A DNA stretch of 64,000 nt, from the NCBI GenBank assembly GCA_013397075.1, contig VWZS01002409.1:264947-328946 (forward strand), read 5' to 3'. Made by a program: the position numbers and the translations under genes. The notes beneath the pieces were generated by a model. That model made no database searches. It saw only the letters and a program-made list of their open reading frames with translations, and was not told the origin of the DNA. This document shows positions 43,354 through 53,464 of this stretch, one piece after another (position 1 is the stretch's first letter; each line of letters starts with the position of its first letter). This stretch comes from Rhabdornis inornatus. Lineage: Eukaryota; Chordata; Aves; Passeriformes; Rhabdornithidae.

Positions 43354-43444
43354 NNNNNNNNNNNNNNNNNNNNNNNNNNNNNNNNNNNNNNNNNNNNNNN
43401 NNNNNNNNNNNNNNNNNNNNNNNNNNNNNNNNNNNNNNNNNNNN
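43354..43444. other. Assembly gap (91 N)
   Basis: Ninety-one unknown bases lie in CAPZB intron 1, about 115 bases from the exon 1 donor. They are flanked on the right by long poly-G tracts, the usual cause of sequencing drop-out in bird CpG islands. The true length is unknown. Single N bases also occur at 45194 (in the minisatellite) and 47565 (in a T-rich run). Confidence 0.99.
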
Positions 43445-43525
43445 CCGCCGGGGGGGGGCGGGGGGGGGCCCCCGGGGGGGGGGGGGGGGGGGGGGCGGGG
43501 GGGGGCTGCCGGGAGGGGGGGGGGC
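43445..43525 (+). repeat. Poly-G / G-quadruplex-prone low-complexity tract
   Basis: Almost uninterrupted runs of G include 22 consecutive G at 43474-43495. They lie immediately left of CAPZB exon 1 and right of the assembly gap. The G-rich strand is the template strand of CAPZB. It has high potential for G-quadruplexes. Homopolymer lengths may be inaccurate. Confidence 0.9.
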
Positions 43526-43559
43526 CGCGGCTGAGGGCGCGGGGCCGGGCCGCTCTCAC

Positions 43560-43562
43560 CAT
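43560..43562 (-). CDS. CAPZB: CAPZB exon 1 coding part (start codon only)
   Basis: On the minus strand the CpG-island leader ends in GCCGACATG and is followed at once by the donor GTGAGAG (plus-strand bases 43553-43559). The coding part of this exon is therefore only the initiator Met, in phase 0. Exon 2 begins with AGT GAC CAG, giving M-S-D-Q, which is the known N-terminus of the CapZ beta subunit. The -3 base is G, so the Kozak context is fair. The 5' untranslated part extends to higher coordinates, and its start cannot be fixed from sequence. CapZ is the alpha/beta heterodimer that caps barbed ends of actin filaments in the cytosol, at Z-discs and in the dynactin complex. The exon assignment rests on the phase match and the recognised protein. 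The transcription start is inferred only. Confidence 0.9.
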
Positions 43563-44304
43563 GTCGGCTGGGCGGGTGCGCGGGGCGGTAGAACGGCGGC
43601 GCCTCCCGGTCCGTCCCTGTCGCTTCGACGCCGCGGCCCGTCCGCTTCCGCCGCCGCCCGGCAGTGAACATCCGGGTCAGCGCCGCTGGCCCCGCCTCCG
43701 CGCCGCTCCCCGCCAATCAGCGCGCGGCTCACCGGCCATCGCCAAGTATGGATGCGCGGCGGCGGGGCGGGAGGGCGGGGCGGAGCGAACCACGCCACCG
43801 GCGCGGGGGGGACGGAGCGGACGGCGGCACCAACTGCAGCGCGGGGGTGAGCGAGGCGGCCAATCAGAGCCCGGGGGCGGGCTCGGGGCGGGGCCTGCGG
43901 AGGGCGCGCCAGCAGCTCAGCTCCGGCCCTCAGTTGCTTCTGGAGCGTCGGCGCGGAAACGTCGCTCCTTTAAAGACTTTTAAATACATTTGTCTAAGTT
44001 TAAACGAAAGGCAGGACGAGGCAGGCGGGTAGCACGGCAAACGCCACTCAGGAGAGGTAACGATAGCAAACTCGTCACTCTAAAGCTGGGTTTTACACAG
44101 GTAAACTGCCCTTTACACATGCCTGTAACACATCCCCCAGGTCTAAAGTGATGTGAAAAAATAGACAGCCTCCAGCTGCTTAAGGTCAGGGATAATTATT
44201 AATTATTTTCAAAAGGAAGTATTCGCTGTTGTCTGCGAGGGCCTGCTGGAAGACATTGACACAGTTGGATGTCTTCAAGGCTCAGGCAGTTGGGACAGGG
44301 ATAA

Positions 44305-44398
44305 CAGGATTACAGATTTGTTAGGGTTGGAAGGGACCTCAGCAGACATCCAACCCCCCACAAAGGCAGAGTCGCCTGGAGGTGACCTGAAGCAGGAT
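44305..44398 (-). mobile_element. CR1 LINE 3'-end fragment
   Basis: TTGTTAGGGTTGGAAGGGAC then CTCAGCAGACATCCAACCCC resembles the complement of a CR1 terminus. About 94 bases remain. Confidence 0.75.
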
Positions 44399-44752
44399 CT
44401 CGAAAATCAGGGTATATGTATTAATAAAACATTTGTATTTTGCTCAGGCTGTCCCAAAAAAACCATTTTTTCCTTCTACTGGACTAGCTCCCATTACAGT
44501 GATTTCAGGTAAGACATTCAAATTCCAGACTCCTGACTTGTCTTTCATATGGGGATCTCAGAGCTACAAAAGACAATTATCCCAGGAAAACAAGGATTCA
44601 TTAAGCAAAAACACCTTCCTCTGCAGCTTCTTTTGGAACAGGTCAGGCCTTGTTTCACCCCAGTTTTGTTGCCAGGACCCCAAAAAACCTCCATTGGGTC
44701 TCTGTGCTGCAGACTTGGCCCTGGGGAGCCAAAAGCCCTTCCCTCTGTTTGT

Positions 44753-44791
44753 TGTTGGCATTTCCAGCTGCAGGAGCTGGAAATGCCAACA
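44753..44791. repeat. Perfect hairpin (17-bp stem, 5-base loop)
   Basis: GTTGGCATTTCCAGCT at 44754-44769 is followed by the loop GCAGG (44770-44774) and its exact reverse complement at 44775-44790. One further T-A pair extends the stem outward. The minisatellite starts within two bases of its right end. Confidence 0.95.
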
Positions 44792-44792
44792 T

Positions 44793-45610
44793 GGGAGTCA
44801 CACAGGGCTTTTCCTGGGATGTCACAGAGAGGGCAGTCACACAGGGCTTTTCCTGGGATGTCACAGAGAGGGCAGTCACACAGGGCTTTTCCTGGGATGT
44901 CACAGAGAGGGCAGTCACACAGGGCTTTTCCTGGGATGTCACAGAGAGGGCAGTCACACAGGGCTTTTCCTGGGATGTCACAGACAGGGCAGTCACAGAG
45001 GGCTTTTTCCTTGGGTGTCACAGACACAGGAGTCACAAAGGGCTTTTCCTTGGATGTCACAGACATTGAGAGCTACACAGGGCTTTTCCTTTGGATGTCA
45101 CAGACAGGGCAGTCACACAGGGCTTTTCCTTGGATGTCACAGGCATTGAGAGTCACACAGGGCTTTTCCTTTGGATGTCACAGACACAGGAGTNCAGGGC
45201 TTTTCCTTTGGATGTCACAGACACAGGAGTCACACAGGGCTTTTCCTTTGGATGTCACAGACAGGACAGTCACACAGGGCTTTTCCTTGGATGTCACAGA
45301 CAGGGCAGTCACAGAGGGCTTTTCCTTTGGATGTCACAGACACTGGCAGTCACCCAGGGCTTTTCCTTGGATGTCACAGACAGGGCAGTCACAGAGGGCT
45401 TTTTCCTTGGGTGTCACAGACACTGGGAGTCACAGAGGGCTTTTCCTGGGATGTCACAGACATGGCAGTCACACAGGGCTTTTCCTTTGGATGTCACAGA
45501 CACTGGCAGTCACACAGGGCTTTTCCTTTGGATGTCACAGACACAGGAGTCACACAGGGCTTTTCCTTGGATGTCACAGACAGGGCAGTCACACAGGGCT
45601 TTTCCCTGGG
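44793..45610. repeat. Minisatellite, about 21 copies of a 39-40 bp unit
   Basis: The unit is roughly GTCACACAGGGCTTTTCC then TGGGATGTCACAGAGAGGGCA. The first five copies are nearly identical at exactly 39 bp. Later copies vary in the CCTGGG / CCTTGG / CCTTTGG part and the CAGACA(C/G) part, and some are 40 bp. Because 39 is a multiple of three, long frames stay open on both strands, but they encode only the repeat. One N occurs at 45194. The array lies right of the CAPZB promoter, between the two genes. Confidence 0.95.
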
Positions 45611-47528
45611 ATTGAACACTGTGTCACATCCCCCCCGGGGGAAGGTGACCCAGGCCAAGCTGTGCCCTTGCACTCACACATTATCGCGGGTTTTTGTGAC
45701 TGGACACTGAACGTTCCCAGCTATCAGATACCAAACAGCACCTGGCAGGAGGTAACAGCTCTGACTGCTCCTTAACTTAACGGGACAAACCAGCCAAGTT
45801 TCAGTCTGCAAAGGACAGCCCCGATTTCCAGGGAAGTGAACAGCTTGGACACGGATCGGGTTACAATAGCCAGAGACAGGACTGCACCGCATGAATTTGC
45901 ACCACAATGGAGCCCATGCAGAAGGAACAGCTCTCAGTGGTGTTTTCAGCACAGGAACGAAATGAACCCGGGAGGGGAGGAGAGAAAACAGTAGAACGAT
46001 CTCAGGAAAAACAGGAGCTGTATTACTTTACAGAAACACAAAACCACAAAAAACTCCATCAATAACCAGTACCAAACAAACCCAAATGTGGGAAATTATC
46101 CTTCCACATCTGGGAGAGCAGCCACATGACCTCAGAAGGCTCAAGAGACCCCAAATTCAGTTCTTTGCCACTTCTCCTCAGCCTAACCTCCTTCAACCCG
46201 CTTTGTAAGATGCAGCAATCCCAAATGGCTCCTATTTTGCAGTCCCCAGATCCTCCTCCAGTCCTTGCACTCCCTCAGAGCTGCCACCCAGCAGTAATTA
46301 AGAAAAGCAAACCTGTTCATTACACAGGCCACATTATTCATTCATTTTCCAGGGATCCACACATCTAATATACGTGTACTCCTCAGGGCTGGGAGGCTGG
46401 AATTGATAAATTTGAAAATGCTTCTAAAATTCCCTCTTTCTGTCACATAATTCATGCAAAGAATTCAACGACAACTCTACTTGTAGTAGCTTTTAGTTTT
46501 CAGCTCCTAGCTGCTTGCTGGAGCAGCACAGCAATAGCAGAATTAGGCAGCACAGTATACTTCAAACACTTTGAGCTCTAAATGAATGTCGAGGCCAAGA
46601 GGATGTTTTTCTTACTGGAAGAAATATAAGCATCCTGGATTTTGTTTTCATGCTAATAGGTATAAAGAAGAATAAACAGCTGCTCTATGTTTCCCTAGAA
46701 TATTTGCATTAAGAAGATCTGCAGATTCATTTTGAAATTGATGTCACATCTTTTTTTCAAATGAGGACCAGCTGTTTGCTTTGCTTGTTTATAGCAGGCC
46801 ATGTTTCAGGGACTTTTGGTTGTTTGTGTATCAAGATGTAGGACCAGACTCTTGCAGGCAGGCTGCAGTTTGGGGTGGGGAGTGGATCCCAGCAAGCAGA
46901 AGGTCCATGAATGTCACCACCATCCCACCTTCTGTTGGGATTTGTGGAGGGGCTGACACCAAATGCAGCAAATTCAGGGATGTTCCATGAATCCAAGTGC
47001 TGTGAGGTAGCATTTCCTGTGCCTCAGGCATTTCCCAAACCTGCTGGCATGGGTCACCCACCTACAGCAAAGAGCTCTCCAGAGGGTTCCTGCAGGCATT
47101 ACCCCTCCCTAAAACCAGGGTCTATAAACAAAGGAAGCAAACAATGATGTCAGTTGACATCTTAACAGCCCAACAACATCAGATTCATGTGCAATTAATA
47201 ACAAGGCTTTTGATCCTGCAATCAGCAGCTCTAAAATCCATGTGCTTTCCCTGTACATTTGATTACATTCAAGGAAGCAAAAGGATAAACACTTATTAGC
47301 ATTACAAAGTACTCTTCACGTTCAGCCAGAACTTCCTGAAGCATTTCTGGTCCAGCACGATGTGGTTTTTATTTTATCCTCCTGCATGTGTGGTGAAATG
47401 CTATTTATTTTGTTTATTCCAGCATTTATCCAGGACCAAGAGTGATTGGGAGAACATGCTGAGGAGCAAGGTCTGAGAGAAAACCTGCATGCTTCACTGA
47501 ATAGTCATTTTTTTAATAAAGAAAGAAA

Positions 47529-47565
47529 CATCTCGAGCTTTTTTTCTTTTCTTTTTTTTTCTTTN
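47529..47565. repeat. T-rich run with one unknown base
   Basis: A C/T-rich low-complexity run of poly-T broken by single C, ending in one N at 47565. It is probably a homopolymer assembly problem. Confidence 0.7.
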
Positions 47566-49895
47566 GCCCATTTTATTTCATGGCACTTGAAAGATATGTA
47601 AACTTTTATTAGGAGTTCTCATAAATTGAATTTATTGCTGCAAGAGTCTTCCAGCAATGGTAAAGTTTAGCTTGCTGGGTTTTATTAGTCAGAGTCAGTA
47701 AAACAGCAGCATCACTTGGTTTGAGGCTGAAAACCAAGTGTTTCTTGGAAACTAATATAGGAAAAAGGTATCTACAACACTACCCAATGTCTTGGAATTC
47801 TATGTTCAAGCCACAGATAGTTCTCACTATGGAGATATTTGTACATAGTGTCAAAATAGCACACAAACAATAAAAAAAGTCCCCCATCCTGAATCCAAAG
47901 CAGCTTTGCTGAGTGTACTCTTGGAATTTAAAAGTTTTTCGAGTTTCCCCATTTCCTGCAGGAACTGATGAGTAACTCGAAATACCACATTTAATGAAAA
48001 ACAACATATCCCCATTTAGTGAGAGGTTTGAGGCATTCCCCTCCCTGCACTGAGGATGTTGAACCAGACTTTTTTCCACTCCATCAGCACCCAAGCAGAT
48101 CTGCTCCTTTGGTTAATGGAAAGGATAAACCCAGCAGCAGCCCAAGATGTCCATGCACTGCAGAGATCCCTTGTGTTCCAGCACATCCCCTTTAGCTGCA
48201 TATCCTAGGACACTTTATTCCTCTTCTTGCAGCTACTCCTTTAACTTGTGTTTTCAGCTCAGAAAACTTGAGAGACAGGAGCTGTCTTTAGCCCGAGCAA
48301 AGAGAATATTGAGGACATTCTTGTCAAACTTGGTCATTAACTAGCAATAATGTCTGTGGCTTGTCATTAAAAAAGAATCAAGGAGAAGCTGATTAAATAC
48401 AGCAGAAAGAAACAAAACTTTCCATTCCCTTACTTTTTCCTTGACACGTTGCACTTCATTTGAAGCCTGCTAATATACCAGCCAAAAGAATTGTAAGGGT
48501 CTGCCTGGATTCTTTCTTAATACAATGGTCACGGTTCAGTAGTTAGAATCTGTATAGAATTAGCCAGAGACATGGACGAATGGAAAAACAGACTAAAAGC
48601 CTGAAAAACAGCACTTCTTCATGAGCTTATTCATTAGAAAACCTCATCAATACAGCATAAGGAGTTTTTCTCTTTCTACTATTCTAAAAAATGATCACAA
48701 AATAGTACAGAGAAAATAAAGACATGAAATGACAGAGCACTGCTTCTGCCTGGGATTTCAGAGTTGGCAAAAACTCAGGTCAGTGTTTCCAGGCAAGTGC
48801 TTTCCTGCCGAGATTTTTGGGGCAAACTTGATGTTCAAGGCAAAAGCAGCTTAGAGCAGAATTAGCACAATGAGCTGTGACACATCTTGTCCCATTTTTC
48901 CAAGTTCTGCTTCAACCAGCCATACCTGACAGCTGGAACCAGCAGCACCACACACTGAATCCAACCAAAGCAGCGTGGAAATCCATCAGCACAGGCACAG
49001 AACGTGCTAATTCACGTGGATGTGACACCCATGGAAAGCCTGCAGGATGTTTCACTGCAGCACAAACCACCCCTCCTAATGCAAGCCAGCTCAGCCTGAG
49101 AGGATTGTTCACCCCACAGCATCTGACTGCCATCCACATCAAATCAATAAGGACAGCACAGGAGACTTAATGGAGTCACTGGCACCTTTCCCATTTCAGG
49201 GCAAAGTCGTGCTGAGGAGGGGTTTCTTTCTCCTCAGACTTTTGTTGGGGTTTTTTTGTGGTTGTTGTTGTTGCTTGGATAGCTAAAAGGTTTTCAAAGA
49301 GACAAAGAAGCATCAATGTCTGTTGGTGAATGTGGCTTATGTTTGCAGGAAAAACCCAACACACAGGAGTGGAGATTGAGAGCTGGAGGTTCCCACCCAG
49401 GTCTGAGCTCTCTGCAACAGGAAAGAATTGTTCTGGAATTACAGGAAACAGGGAGTGGGGGCCCACACTGAGGCTGTGTCAACCATGACAAGCAGATAAC
49501 TCCTACACTGCTGCCTTCCTGTGCAGATCTTGGCAGAAAATAAATAAAAAATATATGTGTGGGAGGTGATTGATGTTATTTAAATCTATGGGAGAAGCTG
49601 CATGTGTATTCTTTGGAAAAGAGGAGAGCAAGAGTGTATTAGTATCCAGTGGGGAAATGACATAAGGGATGCTTTAGGATTCTTTGAAAAAGTAGGATAA
49701 GAGGTGATAATCTCATGCTGGGGAAGGTTCAAGATCTAAAAGAAACTTGCTGGGAACTTTTGAAACAAGAACTCATCCTGCTCTATGGAGAAGGCAGACG
49801 TAACAGTTGAGGGGAAGTCTGTTCTGTTGAAAAGGGTTTGAATTTGGGCTGGTGCAGTTCCAGAGGAGCTCCTCACCTCCAGGTGCACCTATGGA

Positions 49896-50401
49896 ACCAT
49901 AGAATCCTCCTGGTTGGAAAAACCCTCCCAGACCATCGAGTCCAAGCTGTGCCCCATCCCCACCTTGTCCCCAGCCCAGGACGCTGAGTGCCACGTCCAG
50001 GTGTTCCTGGGACACCTCCAGGGATGGGGACTCCAAACCTCCCTGGGCAGCCCCTTCCTATTCCTGACCACCCTTTCCATGGTGAAATTCCTCCTATGTC
50101 CACCCTGAGCCTCCCCTGGCCCAGCCTGAGGACATTCCCTCTCCTCCTGTCCCTGTTCCCTGGCAGCAGAGCTCGATTCCCCTCGCTGTCCCCTCCTGTC
50201 AGGGAGTTGTGCAGAGCCAGAAGTTCCCCCCTGAGCCTCCTTTTCTCCAGGCTGAGCCCCTTTCCCAGCTCCCTAAGCCCCTCCTGGTGCTCCAGCCCCT
50301 TCCCCAGCTCCACTCCCTTCCCTGGACATGCTCCAGCCCCCCAATGTCCTTCTTGTGCTGAGGGTCCCAGAACGGGACACAGCACTGGACGTGCACTCTG
50401 C
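49896..50401 (-). mobile_element. CR1 LINE 3' copy, about 505 bp
   Basis: ACCATAGAATCCTCCTGGTT starts the complement of a CR1 3' end. It continues through ACCATCGAGTCCAAGCTGTG, CCAGGTGTTCCTGGGACACC and TTCTTGTGCTGAGGGTCCCA. It is the inverted counterpart of the copy at 13170-13663. Frames of 177-182 codons here are by-products. Confidence 0.9.
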
Positions 50402-52351
50402 ATGGATTTTCCACTGGACACGAGGGAAGCAGCAATTTTGAAGAATAATAATGGTACTTACTCATCTGAGATCCCCAGTCCTGCCTCTGCTTTATCTGCT
50501 GGCCTTCTGCTGAAAACCTAACCAGTGTCTAACTCCTAATTAGCAGTACTTAATTCCATACACAACTCAGTCAGGGGTAAATTATCAACAAAACTAGGGA
50601 TACAAGGTCTGAACCTACTTCAACTAGAAGCTGACTTCCACCAAAGAAATACAGGGCTCATTTTGAAGCTTTCTGGCTTAATTTCCTCCATTTATTAATA
50701 CACCTATTTACTGGAAAGAAAGGAGAGGGGAGAGCATGAGGGGAGAAGGGAGGGAAGGAATCCTGGGACAGCACATGCTGGGCTGTAAAATGCAAAAAAG
50801 GTTTTTCAAAACCGCATGTTCTAAACATCACCTTGGAGTCCCACAATAATAAATACTTGATATTACACTGTGAGGGTCTAACTGCCAAGTAACTATAGCA
50901 ATGCAGAGAAAAGCCTGTCTTTGGACACATTCCCTCCTGCCTTAATTTTTCCCTGGAGTGGGGAAGGGGTACAGAGAATGTGCTCTAGATCCTTAATGGA
51001 TAACGTTTTCCAGAGCCCCCTCTGATCACTCAGTGACTCTGGGATTTAAAAGCAGCAGAGTGATTTCTCCAAAGGAAACGGAACGTTCAAAACAATTATC
51101 CTGAACTATTCCATCCCCCTGGAAAGGGTTAATGCACCAGGTCCTGAGGTGAGGCTGTCAGGATACATTGAGACACAGCAACACAACCCTTTATGAAGTG
51201 CCTCACAATCCAGCTGCTCACCACTGCTTCCTTCATCCCGAAAAGCAGCATTTTCCAGGGAGCCCAACAGCCTGAAAATGAGTAAGTGTGAAGTGAGACT
51301 ACACTGGCCTGCACTGAGCATTTGTTTTTGCCAACAGAAGACCACATTTCTGGGTTGGTTTGAAACACTGCCTTCTGGAATTTAATTTTCAGGATGAAAA
51401 TTAAAGGATTATTTTGGAGGCTTCGAGTTATCTTTCCCCTCTTGATATTTTCCAGAGCTGTTTGGAAACGGGAGGGTGGAGCTGGCACCGCTGGGGCAGT
51501 GGTTTCAGAAAGCACTTCTGTAGCTATTTGGGGAAAAAACTGCTGGATCATGTTGGTATTTTTATAAGTAACTCGATGCGTGGTTCTATTTTGGATACCA
51601 ACTATGCAGCAATGCAGACTGATTTGAGCAAATTGCAGGGGGAGGAAGAGAAAAGGAAGATCCCCTTACAGAACAAGGGCTGCCTTCTCCAGGGAAACCT
51701 CTTGAATCTCAGTTTAACCATGTCCCTTTTAAGCTAAGCTTTTAAAAGCCATTTAGATTTTATAAGGAAGAGAAAATAATGGTTAATTGTGATCTGTGAT
51801 ATGTGAAGGAGTTGAACCAAATCAATTAAAAGTAAAAATCTTCCATTGTGACTCCAGATCAAAACCAGTTGTACTTTTAAGACAAATTAAAGACCTAAAC
51901 CAACAATAACTTAATCAAATTTCTGCCAACTTCAAGAATTTTTCACTTCTGCTTATGGCTTTAGTCTGTAATTGACTTGCAAAAGGACTTCCAGTTTTAT
52001 GAAGTAGCAGAGCCTCCTCCACCTCAATAAAGAAAATTGCCAGAACTTGAAGAAATCAAAACAAGTAATCATAGCTAAAAATTGCCTCACAGTGTGAATG
52101 GGGACATTAGTACTTGACAAACACCTGGGGTTTTTTTCACAAGGCTTCTAGAGAATGCCTTCCAGGCAGCCTACACACCATTTGCAACACAAAATTCACT
52201 CTAGTAGGTTTGAAGACATTCACAGTTATGTTGCTGGCTCCACAAAGCTGTAGCACCCTGCAGGATGGGCTGAAGCACCAGAAGTCAGTGGGAGTCCTTC
52301 CCACAACCATTTCCTCTAAAATTAGGAAATATATACGTATATCTACCAGAG

Positions 52352-52568
52352 CGAAATTCCTCCCTGTGAGGGTGGGGAAGACCTTGGCACAGGCTGCCCA
52401 GAGAAGCTGTGGCTGCCCCTGGATCCCTGGAAATGTCCAAGGCCAGGTTGGACGGGGCTTGGAGCAACCTGGGGACAGCGGAAGGTGTCCCTGCCCATGG
52501 AAGGGAGTAGAACTGAATGAACTTTAATATTCCTCCTAACCCAAATCATTCTGCAATTCTGTGATTCT
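52352..52568 (+). mobile_element. CR1 LINE 3' copy
   Basis: TCCTCCCTGTGAGGGTGGGG, CAGAGAAGCTGTGGCTGCCC, GGAAGGTGTCCCTGCCCATG and the terminal ATTCTGTGATTCTC. Confidence 0.9.
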
Positions 52569-52780
52569 CATTATCAACCTATTGTGTGGAATAACTTCTT
52601 GAATGTGACAGAATGATCTTGCTGAGATTATTCAGCTCCTTTTCTCAAACAATAATGTCGGGGTTCCAGGTTGCTCTTAAAATGAGGTTATTCTCGGGAT
52701 ATTGATAGGGATTGACAACAGCTGTCACATACCTGAACCTCATTTCAGGCCCTGAAGAGCAGCTGAGGCCAGACAGCAAA

Positions 52781-52925
52781 AATCACAGAATTATTCGGGT
52801 TGGAAGGGATTTCTGGAGGTCATTCGTTTCAACTTCCCTGCCAAGGCAGGGACACCCGGAGCAGGTGACACAAGAATGCATCCAGGTGGGTTTGGAATGT
52901 CTCCAGCGAGGGCACCAGTGCTCTG
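52781..52925 (-). mobile_element. CR1 LINE 3' fragment
   Basis: ATCACAGAATTATTCGGGTT then GGAAGGGATTTCTGGAGGTC and a CCAGGTGGGTTTGGAATGTC section: a CR1 terminus in minus orientation, ending about 150 bases before the MICOS10 CpG island. Confidence 0.85.
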
Positions 52926-53075
52926 CCACCCTCACGGAATGTTCTTCCTCCGGCTGAGGTGATGCAGGAGCTGTGTGGGATGTAGGACCATTACCAGGGA
53001 AAACCTACACGAGAGTGTGTGTCCAGTGGTGTACCCAACGCTGCAGTGAGAAACTTGGCACAGCTCGGCTCTTAC

Positions 53076-53162
53076 CATGGATGAGGCGAGAGCCCTGCGG
53101 GCAGGGGGGCGACGGGCGCGGGCCCAACCCGGGCGCCTGCGAGGAGGTAGGGACGCTGCCAT
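53076..53162 (-). other. Candidate minus-strand first exon ending ATG | GTAAGAG
   Basis: Reading the minus strand, an ATG at 53160-53162 opens 29 codons starting MAASLPPRRR and ending ALASSM. A consensus donor GTAAGAGCC follows directly (plus-strand cttac at 53071-53075). The donor is in phase 0, exactly what is needed to join CAPZB exon 2 (S-D-Q-Q). Either ATG, at 53162 or at 53078, could then start a CAPZB-beta chain. The segment sits in the MICOS10 CpG island, so a divergent transcript is plausible. I do not recognise the 29-residue sequence, and it could equally be part of a noncoding promoter-antisense RNA. Confidence 0.35.
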
Positions 53163-53357
53163 AGGCTGAGGGAGACGAGGGCTAACAAGGACACAGCAGG
53201 AGCTCTAGACGGAGAGATGGAGCCTGGGCCGGGCTGGGGACGTGGCGAGCCCGGTCTTACGGGGGAAAACGGTGTTTTGGGCCGGATCCTAAGAGGAAAA
53301 AGGGGATTTTGGGCCGGGCCCAAGGTCGGGCGCGGTGGCCATGACGCCCTCCCGTCG

Positions 53358-53371
53358 GTTACCATGGCAAC
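53358..53371. promoter_or_regulatory. X-box (RFX-type) motif
   Basis: GTTACCATGGCAAC is one base from the perfect RFX palindrome GTTGCCATGGCAAC. It lies 98 bases upstream of the MICOS10 start codon in the CpG island. RFX factors bind such X-boxes, often in housekeeping and ciliary promoters. Function here is inferred from the match only. Confidence 0.75.
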
Positions 53372-53381
53372 GACGGCGAAA

Positions 53382-53391
53382 TCTCGCGAGA
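53382..53391. promoter_or_regulatory. TCTCGCGAGA element, distal copy
   Basis: This is a perfect 10-bp palindrome, extended by flanking bases to the 12-bp palindrome ATCTCGCGAGAT. The motif is known from TATA-less, often bidirectional, housekeeping promoters and is linked to ZBTB33 (Kaiso) binding. It starts 43 bases before a second identical copy. Confidence 0.8.
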
Positions 53392-53424
53392 TCTGCCGGC
53401 GTGGGCGATAGGTGGAGTAGCAGG

Positions 53425-53434
53425 TCTCGCGAGA
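53425..53434. promoter_or_regulatory. TCTCGCGAGA element, proximal copy
   Basis: A second perfect copy of the palindrome ends 34 bases before the MICOS10 ATG. That places it very close to, or at, the likely transcription start. Two identical copies this close in a random 64-kb sequence would be very unlikely by chance. Confidence 0.8.
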
Positions 53435-53464
53435 GTTGCGCGGGGGAGGAGGTGAGGGGACGGG

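Larger units (their letters stand above)
29020..43559 (-). other. CAPZB: CAPZB intron 1
   Basis: A 14.5-kb first intron from the donor GTGAGAG next to the start codon to the acceptor TTCCTGCAG. It holds an AT-rich repeat at 32878-33000, small CACATCCAGA tandem units at 32249-32282, CR1 pieces at 39870-39962 and 40261-40620, the left part of the CpG island (about 43010-43353), the N gap and the poly-G tract. A 219-codon open frame at 38188-38847 (plus) is not recognised. Everything else appears to be unique noncoding sequence. Confidence 0.85.
43445..43960 (-). promoter_or_regulatory. CAPZB: CAPZB CpG-island promoter and 5' untranslated region
   Basis: This very CpG-rich segment surrounds the ATG-only exon 1. 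Visible motifs are CCAAT boxes at 43713-43717 and 43860-43864 (inverted relative to CAPZB), and GC boxes near 43764-43783, 43873-43881 and 43885-43895. There are also ETS-like cores at 43668-43675 (ACATCCGG; the minus strand reads CCGGATGT) and 43644-43650. No TATA box is apparent. This is the expected architecture of a broadly expressed housekeeping promoter. The transcription start probably lies between 43563 and the CCAAT box at 43713, but that is inference. The island continues to the left of the assembly gap (about 43010-43353). Confidence 0.8.
43970..53060. other. Intergenic region between the CAPZB and MICOS10 promoters
   Basis: About 9 kb separates the two divergent CpG islands. It holds a CR1 3' fragment (44305-44398), the hairpin (44753-44791), the minisatellite (44793-45610), a T-rich run with one N (47529-47565), and CR1 copies at 49896-50401, 52352-52568 and 52781-52925. 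From 45620 to 49890 and from 50400 to 52350 I see only unique AT-rich sequence with short unsupported frames. Confidence 0.75.

Noticed and set aside
43096..43983. 295-codon plus-strand frame across the CAPZB CpG island
   Set aside because: It spans the N gap and poly-G tracts. Low stop density in GC-rich DNA explains it, and the real gene here is CAPZB on the minus strand.
44549..45775. 408-codon plus-strand open frame
   Set aside because: Most of it is the 39-40 bp minisatellite, whose period is a multiple of three for most units, which keeps the frame open. Frames on the other strand and in other phases are equally open, and no known protein is resembled.
49873..50521. 177- and 182-codon frames on both strands
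   Set aside because: Both lie in the CR1 copy at 49896-50401.
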